This document shows, piece after piece, positions 1-8,210 of a stretch of 64,000 bases of DNA (within the stretch, counting starts at the first letter, position 1; each line of letters starts with the position of its first letter). The translations under genes and the position numbers were made by a program. Source of the stretch: Lachnospiraceae bacterium A4 (GTDB lineage: Bacteria; Bacillota; Clostridia; Lachnospirales; Lachnospiraceae); NCBI GenBank assembly GCA_000403215.2, contig KE159532.1:34625-98624 (forward strand), in the 5' to 3' direction. The notes under the pieces were generated by a model. The model did not search any database and was not told where the DNA came from. It saw only the letters and a program-made list of their open reading frames with translations.

Positions 1-2
1 AC

Positions 3-803
3 GCGTCAGATATTACCTTCCTTTGCCTGCCGGATGCGGCAGCGCGGGAGGCGGTGGCGATGGTTGAGAATGACAACACCATTATTATTGACACCTCGAC
101 GGCACACCGCACAGAGGCGGGCTGGGCGTATGGCTATCCAGAGCTTTCCAAGGCGCACCGCGACGCGATTCGAACCGGAAAGCGCATTGCAGTTCCGGGC
201 TGTTATGCGACGGGCTTTATCACGATTGCCTATCCGATGGTGGCGGAGGGAATCCTGCCAAAAGATTATCCCGTCACGGCCTTTGCCATGTCGGGCTACA
301 GCGGGGCAGGCAAGAAAACGATTGCGGTGTACGAGGCGCAGGGACGTGACAGCGAGCTTGACGCGCCGCGGGAGTATGCGCTGAACCAGAAGCACAAGCA
401 TTTGAAAGAAATGCAGGCAGTCACGGGGCTTTCGAGAATGCCGCTCTTCTCGCCGTTCATCTGTGACTATTACAGCGGCATGGTGGTGACACTGCAATTT
501 TACACGGATTTGTTAAAGGACAAGCCGTCGCCGGAGAAGGTGCACGCGATGTTTGCCAAATATTTTGAAGGAGAGCCGTTTGTGAAGGTGATGCCGTTTG
601 GCAAGGAGGCGGATTACAATGGCTTTCTGGCTGGAAACACATGTGCTGGCTGGGACGGCATTGAACTCTATGTGACGGGAAATGAGGACAGGCTGCTTGT
701 CAGCACGCGCTTTGACAATCTTGGAAAAGGGGCGTCGGGTGCGGCAGTGCAGTGTCTCAATATTATTCTTGGCTGTGATGAAAATAAGGGGCTGGTATTG
801 TAA
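3..803 (+). CDS. argC: N-acetyl-gamma-glutamyl-phosphate reductase, 5' end missing
   Basis: This enzyme reduces N-acetylglutamyl-5-phosphate to the semialdehyde with NADPH, the third step of arginine synthesis in the cytoplasm. The reading frame is open from base 3, upstream of the first internal ATG at 54, so the gene starts before the window and that ATG is not the true start. The 266 visible residues include the catalytic-cysteine motif PGCYATG (Cys codon 201-203) and a C-terminal LGKGASGAAVQ stretch typical of the family. The spacing of the motifs fits the short (about 310 aa) form of ArgC. It ends 48 bases before the rRNA methyltransferase gene. Whether other arg genes precede it cannot be seen. 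Confidence 0.93.
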   Translation, partial: ASDITFLCLPDAAAREAVAMVENDNTIIIDTSTAHRTEAGWAYGYPELSKAHRDAIRTGKRIAVPGCYATGFITIAYPMVAEGILPKDYPVTAFAMSGYSGAGKKTIAVYEAQGRDSELDAPREYALNQKHKHLKEMQAVTGLSRMPLFSPFICDYYSGMVVTLQFYTDLLKDKPSPEKVHAMFAKYFEGEPFVKVMPFGKEADYNGFLAGNTCAGWDGIELYVTGNEDRLLVSTRFDNLGKGASGAAVQCLNIILGCDENKGLVL

Positions 804-851
804 AAACAGGTTCTATAGCGGCTGCCTGACGGCACGGAGGAAGGGGGCAAT

Positions 852-2333
852 ATGAGACAATTACCACAGGAGTTTATGTGCAGAATGCAGGATATGCTAA
901 AGGAGGCGTATCCTGCTTTCCTGCGTAGTTATGAGGAAGAAAAAGTTCAGGCGCTTCGGGTGAATGCTTTAAAAGGCACAAGAGAGGAATTTTTAGAAAA
1001 GGCGTCTTTTGGCAGTTTAAAACAAGTCCCGTGGGAAAAGGACGGACTCTATTATACGGGAAATGACGGCTGTGCACCCGGCAAACATCCCTTTCATGAG
1101 GCAGGGGTGTACTACATACAAGAGCCTAGCGCGATGGCGCCGGCGGCGTACCTAGAAGCGGCGCCGGGGGAGTGTGTTCTTGACTTGTGCGCGGCGCCGG
1201 GCGGAAAGACGACGCAGATTGCTTCTTATATGCAGAATCAGGGGCTTCTTGTCTGCAATGAGCTTTACCCGGCACGGGCTAAAATTCTCTCGGAGAACGT
1301 CGAGCGCATGGGAATTCGCAATGCGCTTGTCACCAATGAGGCGCCGCAGCGTCTGGCGGAGGTGTTTGACGGCTATTTTGACCGTATTTTAGTAGATGCG
1401 CCTTGCTCCGGCGAGGGAATGTTTCGGAAAAATGAGGAGGCGTGTGACGAGTGGAGTCCTGCGAACGTCCAGCTCTGTGCAGACAGGCAAGATGAGATTC
1501 TCGACTGCGCGGACAGAATGCTGCGCCCGGGCGGGCGGCTGGTGTACGCGACCTGTACGTTTGCGCCCGACGAGAATGAGGGGAGTATTGCGCGGTTTCT
1601 GGAACGCCATTCGGCATATCGGATTATAGAGATAAAGAAATACGACGGCATGTCGGCAGGGGTTCCAGCATGGGCGTATAAGGACAGTTCTTGTGACAGT
1701 ACGGCAGCGGCACATAAGGCAGATTATGACATGGGTGTCAGAATGGATACAGACAGTGAGAAAAGCAGTTTGGACAGCCTCCGGCACACGGTTCGCTTGT
1801 TCCCGCATCTGGTTCGGGGAGAGGGGCATTATCTGGCGGTACTGCAAAAGCAGGGAGAAGTGCCCGAGGGATACCGCGCACTTCCTGTCAATGGTCTGCA
1901 AAAAGGCATGGGCGCAAAAGACGCCAAAGAATTTATACAGTTTCAACAGGAGTCGCTGCAAGTAGATTTGCTGGAAAATGCACAGAATCGTCTACTGAAA
2001 TTCGGGGAACAGCTCTATCTGATGCCGGAGGGTATGCCGTCCATAGACAAACTGAAGGTTTTGCGCGCGGGCCTGCACCTTGGTACCCTCAAGAAAAACC
2101 GTTTTGAGCCGTCTCACGCACTGGCGCTCGCCCTCAAAAAAGAGGAGGCAAAGCGTTCGCTCGAGCTTGGGACAGAGGAAAACGCAAGGGCATATCTGGG
2201 CGGAATGACTTTGCAGCATGAGGGAGAGAAGGGCTGGTATCTGATGACATATAACGGGTACAGCATCGGCTGGGGAAAGCTTGCCGGTCAAGTTGTGAAA
2301 AACCATTATCCCAAGGGACTTAGGAAAGTGTGA
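852..2333 (+). CDS. NOL1/NOP2/Sun-family rRNA m5C methyltransferase (RsmF-like)
   Basis: This is a predicted S-adenosylmethionine-dependent cytosine-5 RNA methyltransferase, probably acting on 16S rRNA. The 493-aa protein has the SAM-binding motif DLCAAPGGKT near residue 110. It also has the two catalytic cysteines of the family: Cys185 in VDAPCSGEGMF (motif IV) and Cys235 in YATCTFAPDENE (motif VI). The roughly 200-residue C-terminal extension ends in a PUA-like segment (GWGKLAGQVVKNHYPKGLR), as in RsmF/YebU-type proteins. The ATG follows a strong GGAGGAAGGGGG ribosome-binding site. The methylated base cannot be read from sequence, so no gene symbol is given. The MATE gene starts 5 bases after its stop, so they are probably cotranscribed. 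Confidence 0.9.
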   Translation: MRQLPQEFMCRMQDMLKEAYPAFLRSYEEEKVQALRVNALKGTREEFLEKASFGSLKQVPWEKDGLYYTGNDGCAPGKHPFHEAGVYYIQEPSAMAPAAYLEAAPGECVLDLCAAPGGKTTQIASYMQNQGLLVCNELYPARAKILSENVERMGIRNALVTNEAPQRLAEVFDGYFDRILVDAPCSGEGMFRKNEEACDEWSPANVQLCADRQDEILDCADRMLRPGGRLVYATCTFAPDENEGSIARFLERHSAYRIIEIKKYDGMSAGVPAWAYKDSSCDSTAAAHKADYDMGVRMDTDSEKSSLDSLRHTVRLFPHLVRGEGHYLAVLQKQGEVPEGYRALPVNGLQKGMGAKDAKEFIQFQQESLQVDLLENAQNRLLKFGEQLYLMPEGMPSIDKLKVLRAGLHLGTLKKNRFEPSHALALALKKEEAKRSLELGTEENARAYLGGMTLQHEGEKGWYLMTYNGYSIGWGKLAGQVVKNHYPKGLRKV

Positions 2334-2338
2334 ACTAG

Positions 2339-3694
2339 ATGAAAACATCAAAAACTGCATTAAATCTCACGGAGGGCAGACCAGTGAAGCTTATTTTACT
2401 GTTTGCCATTCCAGTGTTTCTGGGCAATCTGTTCCAGATTTGTTACAGCCTTGTTGATACGAAAATTGTGGGCAGGATTCTGGGAGAGACAGCGCTGGCG
2501 GCGGTTGGCAGTGTGTCTGTTTTGTACACGCTGCTCACTGGATTTTTTAATGGGCTGAGTCTTGGCTTTAGCGTATTGACGGCACGATATTATGGGAGCG
2601 GTGACGAGCGCAAGCTAAAGGAAAACGTGGCGGGCGCTATTGTGCTGGGATTTTTGACAGCAGGTGTGCTCATCACTGGCATTGCAATCTGGATCCAGCC
2701 GATTCTGAGACTGCTGCATGTGCCGCCCAAGCAGCATGAGATGGCGTTGTCGTATATCACGCTCTTGGTGTGGGGAATGTTTGTCACGCTGGCGTACAAC
2801 CTCTGCGCCAACACGCTGCGGGCGATTGGCGATTCGGTTACGCCGCTTATTTTTCTGGTGATTGCGGCGGTGACAAATGTTGCGCTGGACTATCTGTTTA
2901 TCCTTGTTTTTCATATGGGCGTGCGGGGCGCAGCGGTGGCGACACTCGTGTCGCAGATGTTGTCGGTCGTGTTGTGTCTGCTTCGGATTCGGCAGGCATT
3001 TCCAATACTGCATCTTGCCAGAGCGCATTTTGCGCTTTCGAGAGAGCAGGTGCTTTCTTTATATAAGAGCGGTCTGTCAATGGGACTGATGTCGAGCCTT
3101 GTGAATTTCGGTTCGCTGGTGCTTCAGAGCGGCATCAACCAGCTTGGGACGAATATCATCGTGGCGCACACCGCAGCGCGCAAGGTATTTGAAATCTGGG
3201 GACTGCCTGTGAGTGTGCTCGGCTCCTCCATGGCAACGTACTGCGGACAAAATTACGGTGCAGGCAGGTATGACAGGATTCGGCAGGGAATGAAAAGCGT
3301 ATTGATTCTGGGGGCTGCGTGGGACGGGATTGTCTTTGTTCTTGCACATACCATTTCGCCGTATCTGATTGGCTTTATCACAAGCTCTCAAAATGAGGAG
3401 ATTCTTTATTGGGGGACGATGTACCTGCGGGTGGATATGTCTTTTTTGCTGGTCTGTCTGTTTATTGTGATTCTGCGAAACTGTATGCAGGGATTTGGGG
3501 ACTACAGGACACCGATTTTATCCAGCTTTATTGAGCTTGTCGGAAAACTGGTGTTCACATTTGTGTTTGTGCGGCTGTTTGGCTACTGGGGAATCATCTG
3601 GACAGAGCCAGTCATATGGTTTTTGATGGTTATTCCGCTGATTGTCATGACGCTCAAAAGCCCTGTTGTCAAAATGCGGCAGCCGGAAGCATGA
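2339..3694 (+). CDS. MATE-family efflux transporter (first of a pair)
   Basis: This 451-aa polytopic membrane protein is a predicted cation-coupled multidrug and toxin extrusion exporter. It shows about twelve hydrophobic segments in two halves and the MATE start pattern of a short cytoplasmic tail followed by PVKLILLFAIPVFLGNLFQ. Family-typical stretches include LAAVGSVSVLYTLLTGFFNGLSLG and the second-half VNFGSLVLQSGINQLG. The ATG lies 5 bases after the methyltransferase stop, with AGGAAAG upstream. A second MATE gene follows 25 bases later; the two are diverged paralogs. The substrate is unknown. Confidence 0.9.
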   Translation: MKTSKTALNLTEGRPVKLILLFAIPVFLGNLFQICYSLVDTKIVGRILGETALAAVGSVSVLYTLLTGFFNGLSLGFSVLTARYYGSGDERKLKENVAGAIVLGFLTAGVLITGIAIWIQPILRLLHVPPKQHEMALSYITLLVWGMFVTLAYNLCANTLRAIGDSVTPLIFLVIAAVTNVALDYLFILVFHMGVRGAAVATLVSQMLSVVLCLLRIRQAFPILHLARAHFALSREQVLSLYKSGLSMGLMSSLVNFGSLVLQSGINQLGTNIIVAHTAARKVFEIWGLPVSVLGSSMATYCGQNYGAGRYDRIRQGMKSVLILGAAWDGIVFVLAHTISPYLIGFITSSQNEEILYWGTMYLRVDMSFLLVCLFIVILRNCMQGFGDYRTPILSSFIELVGKLVFTFVFVRLFGYWGIIWTEPVIWFLMVIPLIVMTLKSPVVKMRQPEA

Positions 3695-3719
3695 ATTGAT
3701 GAAAAGAGGAGGGGTTCGC

Positions 3720-5078
3720 ATGAACAAAAAGTATGAGATTGATATGTGCAGCGGTTCCGTATTTGGCAAGATGCTTCTCTTTGCACTGCCGTTAATGTGC
3801 TCAAGCATTTTGCAGTTGTTGTTTAACGCCGCAGATATTGTGGTGGTGGGGCGGTTTGCAGGAGATAATGCGCTGGCGGCAGTGGGGTCGAACACGGCGC
3901 TCATCAATCTGCTCACCAACCTGTTTGTGGGGTTATCCGTCGGGACAAACGTGCTGACGGCACAGTACTATGGTGCAAAAAGAGAGCGTGATTTAAAAGA
4001 GACAGTACATACCTCTATGCTGCTAAGTCTGTACAGCGGTCTGCTGCTCACGGTGGTCGGATTGATCGGTGCGCCAAAGCTGCTTGAACTAATGCAGGCG
4101 CCGCCGGAGGTGCTGAACCTTGCCGTGTTGTATCTGCGCATTTATTTTCTCGGAATGGCTTCGATGATGGTGTACAACTTTGGCAGTGCGATTCTGAGGG
4201 CGGTCGGTGACACGAAAAGACCACTGTATTATCTGCTGGGCGCCGGGATTGTGAATGTGGTGCTGAATCTGTTTTTTGTCATTGTCTGTCATCTGGGTGT
4301 GGCAGGCGTGGCGATGGCGACAGTGATCTCGCAGACGATTTCTGCTTTTCTGGTGGTGCGCTGTCTCGTGAGAGAGCAGGGCGGCATTCACCTTGATTTA
4401 AAAGCGCTCGCCATCACCAAGGAAAAACTTGGAAAGATTATGCAGATCGGACTTCCGGCAGGTTTTCAGGGAACAGTATTTTCGCTGTCAAATGTCGTGA
4501 TTCAGTCTGCGGTCAACTCCTTTGGCAATATTGCGGTGGCAGGAAATTCCGCAGCCGCAAATATCGAGGGTTTTGTCTATATGGCGATGAATGCCTTTCA
4601 TCAGGCAACCATATCGTTTACCAGTCAGAATTATGGCGCGCGGGCGTACAAGCGCATTTATAAGATTCTGTTTGCAGGAGAGCTTTTTGTCATTGTGACC
4701 GGCGTGGTGCTTGGCAATCTGGCAGTACTTTTGGGGGAGTCCCTGTTGGGAATCTACTCGCCAAGTGCAGAGGTCATCACAGCGGGTATGGCACGATTAA
4801 AAATCATCTGCACGCTGTATGCGCTGTGCGGCGTGATGGATGTGCTGGTGGGGGCGCTTAGGGGAATCGGATATTCTGTTATCCCGATGATTGTGTCGCT
4901 GGTGGGCGCATGCGGGCTGCGGCTTTTGTGGATAGCGACCGTGTTTCAGATTCCAGAGTATCACAGCCTGACGACCGTATATTTGTCGTATCCAATCACA
5001 TGGACGATCACACTTACTGTACATGCAATCACTTTTGCACTGGCGGCGCGCAAGGTGCTTGTACACCACGAAAAATAA
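3720..5078 (+). CDS. MATE-family efflux transporter (second of a pair)
   Basis: This 452-aa membrane protein is a predicted MATE exporter with about twelve transmembrane segments and the typical PLMCSSILQLLFNAADIVVVGRFAG and ALAAVGSNTALINL regions. The frame is open from 3666, but AGAGGAGGGG directly precedes the ATG at 3720 and the earlier codons overlap the upstream gene, so 3720 is taken as the start. It is paralogous to the upstream transporter; tandem MATE genes may act independently or as a heteromer (inference). No terminator is visible after it. A 10-bp inverted repeat lies between it and the downstream XRE regulator. Confidence 0.9.
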   Translation: MNKKYEIDMCSGSVFGKMLLFALPLMCSSILQLLFNAADIVVVGRFAGDNALAAVGSNTALINLLTNLFVGLSVGTNVLTAQYYGAKRERDLKETVHTSMLLSLYSGLLLTVVGLIGAPKLLELMQAPPEVLNLAVLYLRIYFLGMASMMVYNFGSAILRAVGDTKRPLYYLLGAGIVNVVLNLFFVIVCHLGVAGVAMATVISQTISAFLVVRCLVREQGGIHLDLKALAITKEKLGKIMQIGLPAGFQGTVFSLSNVVIQSAVNSFGNIAVAGNSAAANIEGFVYMAMNAFHQATISFTSQNYGARAYKRIYKILFAGELFVIVTGVVLGNLAVLLGESLLGIYSPSAEVITAGMARLKIICTLYALCGVMDVLVGALRGIGYSVIPMIVSLVGACGLRLLWIATVFQIPEYHSLTTVYLSYPITWTITLTVHAITFALAARKVLVHHEK

Positions 5079-5118
5079 ATGTACAAAAAGACCATATATG
5101 AACCGATACCCGAATACG

Positions 5119-5167
5119 AATTTTGTAAGATGGAACAATACAAGAGATACCGTTGTTTTACAAAATT
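5119..5167. repeat. 10-bp inverted repeat upstream of XRE regulator
   Basis: AATTTTGTAA at 5119-5128 is the exact reverse complement of TTACAAAATT at 5158-5167, with 29 bases between the arms. It sits 19 bases before the TTG start of the small XRE gene. It could be a paired operator site or a weak RNA stem; the sequence alone does not decide. Confidence 0.4.
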
Positions 5168-5186
5168 TTTATTGAGGTGAAGGGAA

Positions 5187-5429
5187 TTGAAAACGCAGGA
5201 AGCTGTAGTGATGAGAATCAAAGGATTATGTACAGAGAGGGAGATGAGGATATCACAGTTGGCATATGTCGCTGGGATGCCGCCCTCAACGCTCAAAAAT
5301 ATTATGAAGGGGAACAGCAGGAATACAGGAATCGTCACAATCAAGATGATCTGTGACGGGCTGAATATATCCCTGGATGAGTTTTTCCACTGTGGACTGT
5401 TTCAGGATTTGGAACAGGAGATCGACTAA
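5187..5429 (+). CDS. Small XRE/Cro-type helix-turn-helix regulator
   Basis: An 80-aa protein made almost entirely of one HTH_3/XRE DNA-binding domain. The helix-turn-helix covers about residues 20-55 (ISQLAYVAGMPPSTLKNIM), followed by the typical closing helix TIKMICDGLNISLDEFF. The chosen start is TTG at 5187, which has GAGGTGAAGGG upstream; an in-frame ATG at 5211 is the alternative and would leave little of helix 1. Such one-domain regulators often repress a neighbouring gene. Here the neighbours are the MATE pair and ferritin, and an inverted repeat lies just upstream, so autoregulation is possible. Target and signal are unknown. Confidence 0.8.
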   Translation: MKTQEAVVMRIKGLCTEREMRISQLAYVAGMPPSTLKNIMKGNSRNTGIVTIKMICDGLNISLDEFFHCGLFQDLEQEID

Positions 5430-5467
5430 ACTGGCAGGCGCATTTTATTAAATTTTCAGAAACTAAC

Positions 5468-5496
5468 TTGACAGCGCCCGCGTCATCATTGATAAT
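5468..5496 (+). promoter_or_regulatory. Ferritin promoter, sigma-A type
   Basis: TTGACA at 5468-5473 and GATAAT at 5491-5496 are separated by exactly 17 bases, a near-consensus housekeeping promoter 38 bases before the ferritin start. Confidence 0.8.
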
Positions 5497-5498
5497 GA
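5486..5498. promoter_or_regulatory. Palindromic operator over the ferritin -10
   Basis: TCATT-GAT-AATGA is a perfect 5-3-5 palindrome overlapping the -10 box. A second, larger inverted repeat (TCATCATTG 5483-5491, CAATGATGA 5507-5515) nests over it and ends just before the ribosome-binding site. The half-site resembles the AATGA/TCATT core of Fur-type boxes, so an iron- or peroxide-responsive repressor is a reasonable guess, not a demonstrated one. Confidence 0.5.
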
Positions 5499-5533
5499 AC
5501 AGGTAACAATGATGATACGACGAGGAGGAAAAG

Positions 5534-6043
5534 ATGGACAGAAAAGTAGCAGTGTTATTAAACGAACAGATCAACAAAGAGTTTTATTCTGCGTATCTGT
5601 ATCTTGATATAGCAAATTTTTATACCAAAAAAGGACTGGACGGTTTTGCAAACTGGTATGAGGTTCAGGCGAAGGAGGAGCAGGATCATGCGATGCTGAT
5701 GTACCGGTATCTGCAAAATAATGGGGAGGAAGTGACGCTCGAGGCGATTGACAAGCCCGATAAAATCTTTGATACCCTGATGGACCCGCTCAAGGCAGCG
5801 CTCTCGCATGAGCGGTATGTGACATCGCTGATCAACACAATCTATGGCGTGGCGCAGGAGGAGAAGGATTTCCGCACGACACAGTTTCTGGATTGGTTTG
5901 TCAAGGAGCAGGGCGAAGAGGAGAAAAACTCTATGGACCAGATTACCAAGATGGAGCTTTACGGCGATGACGCACGCAGTTTGTATATGCTCAACAGCGA
6001 GCTTGGGGCGCGGGTCTACTCGGCACCGTCGCTGGTATTATAA
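5534..6043 (+). CDS. ftnA: Ferritin (bacterial non-heme, FtnA type)
   Basis: This cytoplasmic iron-storage protein oxidises Fe(II) and keeps the mineral in a 24-subunit shell. The 169-aa protein has the four-helix ferritin fold signature: LLNEQINKEFYSAYLYLDIA at the N-terminus, EVQAKEEQDHAMLMY with the ExxH ferroxidase ligands in helix B, and FLDWFVKEQGEEEKN in helix D. The ATG follows GAGGAGG. It has its own near-consensus promoter with a palindrome over the -10, and a perfect 17-bp terminator after it, so it is monocistronic. Bacterioferritin is less likely: the N-terminal spacing and the overall match are to ferritin. Confidence 0.93.
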   Translation: MDRKVAVLLNEQINKEFYSAYLYLDIANFYTKKGLDGFANWYEVQAKEEQDHAMLMYRYLQNNGEEVTLEAIDKPDKIFDTLMDPLKAALSHERYVTSLINTIYGVAQEEKDFRTTQFLDWFVKEQGEEEKNSMDQITKMELYGDDARSLYMLNSELGARVYSAPSLVL

Positions 6044-6060
6044 CATATAAAGCATTTGTT

Positions 6061-6106
6061 AAAAAACAGGAAAGGCATGGTTTTCAAACTGCCTTTCCTG
6101 TTTTTT
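6061..6106 (+). terminator. Rho-independent terminator after ferritin
   Basis: A perfect 17-bp stem (6061-6077 pairs with 6090-6106) contains the CAGGAAAGGCA/TGCCTTTCCTG core, with a 12-base loop and a T6 tail. The A-run on the left arm would let it work in both directions. Confidence 0.92.
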
Positions 6107-6268
6107 ATGCACACAGGCAGCGGAACTATGGAAAAAACTTCTCTGTTCGATTGCATAATTAAAGTTCCCCCGCACATTTTAAGTGCCAGATTCGTTATAC
6201 ATTGTGTAGGGACTGTTTGAAGGAAAGCATGGGTTTTTGGGACACGGCAGATGAGGGGGTGATGCAGA

Positions 6269-6757
6269 ATGCTTGGAGATTGTTTTGTCGATATGGAGGA
6301 GCAGTATGACAAAATTTACCGCTACTGTTATTTCCGGCTGCGAAGCCGGCAGGCAGCGGAGGATATCACACAGGAAACCTTTCTGCGCTATTTCGAAAGA
6401 TACCAGTGCACGACATCGGAGCAGCCTTTGCGGTGTCTGTATACGATTGCCAGAAATCTGTGTGTGGACGAATACCGGAGGGATTCAAGGGAGGCTGCGT
6501 GGGCGCAGCCGTATCCGTATCCAGAGGAGGAGAAAGGTGAGGGCGATGAGCAGGTGCTTACAGGCCTTTTGGTCAGGGCGGCGGTGGCGTCGCTTGAGCA
6601 GGACGAGCAGGAGCTTTTGCTGCTGCGCTATGTGAATGAAGTTCCGATACAGAGCATTGCTCAGTTCTATGGAATTTCGAGATTTGCAGTGTACCGGAGA
6701 CTGGCCGCAGTGACCAAGAGATTTCAGGCGGCATTGAGGAAGGAGGGATTTGGATGA
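6269..6757 (+). CDS. ECF-type sigma-70 family RNA polymerase sigma factor
   Basis: A 162-aa extracytoplasmic-function sigma factor with sigma region 2 at about residues 10-70 (AAEDITQETFLRYFERY) and region 4 helix-turn-helix at about 105-155 (LLLLRYVNEVPIQSIAQFYGIS). No region 3 is present, as expected for ECF factors. The ATG at 6269 follows GAGGGGGTGATGCAGA. The next gene begins at 6754 inside its stop (ATGA overlap), indicating translational coupling. No classical zinc-binding anti-sigma gene is next door; the coupled membrane protein may take that role (inference). No convincing promoter was found in 6107-6268. Confidence 0.88.
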   Translation: MLGDCFVDMEEQYDKIYRYCYFRLRSRQAAEDITQETFLRYFERYQCTTSEQPLRCLYTIARNLCVDEYRRDSREAAWAQPYPYPEEEKGEGDEQVLTGLLVRAAVASLEQDEQELLLLRYVNEVPIQSIAQFYGISRFAVYRRLAAVTKRFQAALRKEGFG

Positions 6758-7455
6758 GACGGGAGGTACGAGAGGAATTAAAGAGGGTATTTGAGCCGCC
6801 CAAGCCACAAGGCAAAAGGGCATTTTTGCGCGCGCTTGCACAGCCTAGAATCAGCATTCTGCGGTTTGCCCTGACGCAGCTAGGCTATATTCGGAGATGG
6901 AGCTGGGCAGTGTCTGTCATGATTTTTGCAGGCTCGGTTGCAGCTTCGGTGTGGAGTCCGTCAAGGATTCTTGGGATTGTCTCGGCATTTGCGCCGCTGC
7001 TTGCGCTGACTGTCGTGACGGAGAGTGGACGCTCGGAAAACTATGAGATGGCAGAGCTGGAGACGGCGACGCGCTTTTCGCTCAGAAGCGTGCTTCTGGC
7101 AAGGCTTGGGCTTCTTGGACTGGCAAATCTGGTGATGTTTTTCCTGCTGCTGCCAGTGGTGGTGTGGCGGCAGGAGCTGGGCGTGCTGCGGGCAGGGCTT
7201 TATATACTGCTGCCCTATCTGTTGACGGCTTTTGCAGGGCTTTGGGTTCTCCGCCGGTTTCGGGGGCGCGAGGCCGTGTACTGCTGTGTGGGCATCGCAG
7301 CCTGTATCAGTTTTCTGGCGGCAATGCTTTTTGAGACGGTGCCGCAATTGTACCAGCCGGATATGGTTTCATGGTGGTTTGCCGGTGTGCTTGCGTTCGG
7401 CGTGGGGACAGTGAGACAGTGTACAGGGATTGTCCGCGACAGTCTCGCAGCATAA
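6754..7455 (+). CDS. Polytopic membrane protein coupled to ECF sigma factor
   Basis: The family is not recognised with confidence. The 233-aa product has a basic cytoplasmic N-terminus of about 45 residues and then five or six hydrophobic segments, starting with WSWAVSVMIFAGSVAASVW, with LGLANLVMFFLLLPVVVW in the middle. The start codon overlaps the sigma-factor stop by four bases and the ABC ATPase starts 47 bases downstream. It could be a membrane-embedded anti-sigma factor or an accessory subunit of the exporter. No enzymatic motif is visible. Confidence 0.6.
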   Translation: MRREVREELKRVFEPPKPQGKRAFLRALAQPRISILRFALTQLGYIRRWSWAVSVMIFAGSVAASVWSPSRILGIVSAFAPLLALTVVTESGRSENYEMAELETATRFSLRSVLLARLGLLGLANLVMFFLLLPVVVWRQELGVLRAGLYILLPYLLTAFAGLWVLRRFRGREAVYCCVGIAACISFLAAMLFETVPQLYQPDMVSWWFAGVLAFGVGTVRQCTGIVRDSLAA

Positions 7456-7502
7456 ATTATCGAACAGACTGTAGCGTCTGTTCAAGAAAATGGAGGATTC
7501 GT

Positions 7503-8210
7503 ATGAAGCTTGTCATAGACCGTGTATCAAAACAATATCAGAACCGGATTGCAGTGGACCGTGTTTCTGCAACGTTACAAAAGGGCGTGTATGGGTTACT
7601 CGGCGCAAACGGCGCCGGAAAGACTACATTGATGCGGATGCTCTGCGGGATTTTGAAGCCGACAGGAGGGACGATCACATTTGACGGCATGGATGTGAGT
7701 GAGGAGGCTTACCGCGCAGTCCTTGGCTATCTGCCGCAGGATTTTGGCTATTATCCTGAGTTTAGTGCGCTGGATTTTCTGCTGTATCTGGCGGCGTTGA
7801 AGGGAATCCCCAAGGCGCAGGCAAAGTGTAGGGCAAGAGAGCTGCTTGCGCTGGTATCCTTGCAGGAGGCTGAAAAAAAGAAGATTAAGACCTTTTCAGG
7901 AGGAATGAAGCAGCGGCTTGGCATCGCGCAGGCACTCTTAAATGACCCCAAACTGCTGATTTTGGACGAACCGACAGCAGGGCTCGACCCAAAGGAGCGC
8001 GTGCGCTTTCGGAACCTCATTCAAACGCTTGGCAAGGACAGCATTGTGCTGCTGTCCACGCATATCGTCTCGGACATAGAGCATATCGCCGATGAGATTC
8101 TGATGATGAAGGCAGGGCAGCTTATTTACCGGGGCAATTGGGAACATGAACAAGGCGATTTGGAGGAATTTTACCTGCAACAGTTTGAGGAGGAGGGGAC
8201 ACATGAATAA
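7503..8210 (+). CDS. ABC transporter ATP-binding protein (ABC-2 exporter type)
   Basis: A 235-aa ATPase that powers export through the adjacent permease. The Walker A motif GANGAGKTT is around Lys40, the signature FSGGMKQRLGIAQALL starts at Ser132, and Walker B LLILDEPTAGLD has Asp155/Glu156. The C-terminal region has the H-loop histidine in LLSTHIVSDIEHIADE. The frame is open from 7371, but GGAGG at 7491 sets the ATG at 7503. Its stop overlaps the permease start by 8 bases. It resembles the bacitracin/lantibiotic-resistance and Na+ export ATPases; the substrate is unknown. Confidence 0.92.
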   Translation: MKLVIDRVSKQYQNRIAVDRVSATLQKGVYGLLGANGAGKTTLMRMLCGILKPTGGTITFDGMDVSEEAYRAVLGYLPQDFGYYPEFSALDFLLYLAALKGIPKAQAKCRARELLALVSLQEAEKKKIKTFSGGMKQRLGIAQALLNDPKLLILDEPTAGLDPKERVRFRNLIQTLGKDSIVLLSTHIVSDIEHIADEILMMKAGQLIYRGNWEHEQGDLEEFYLQQFEEEGTHE

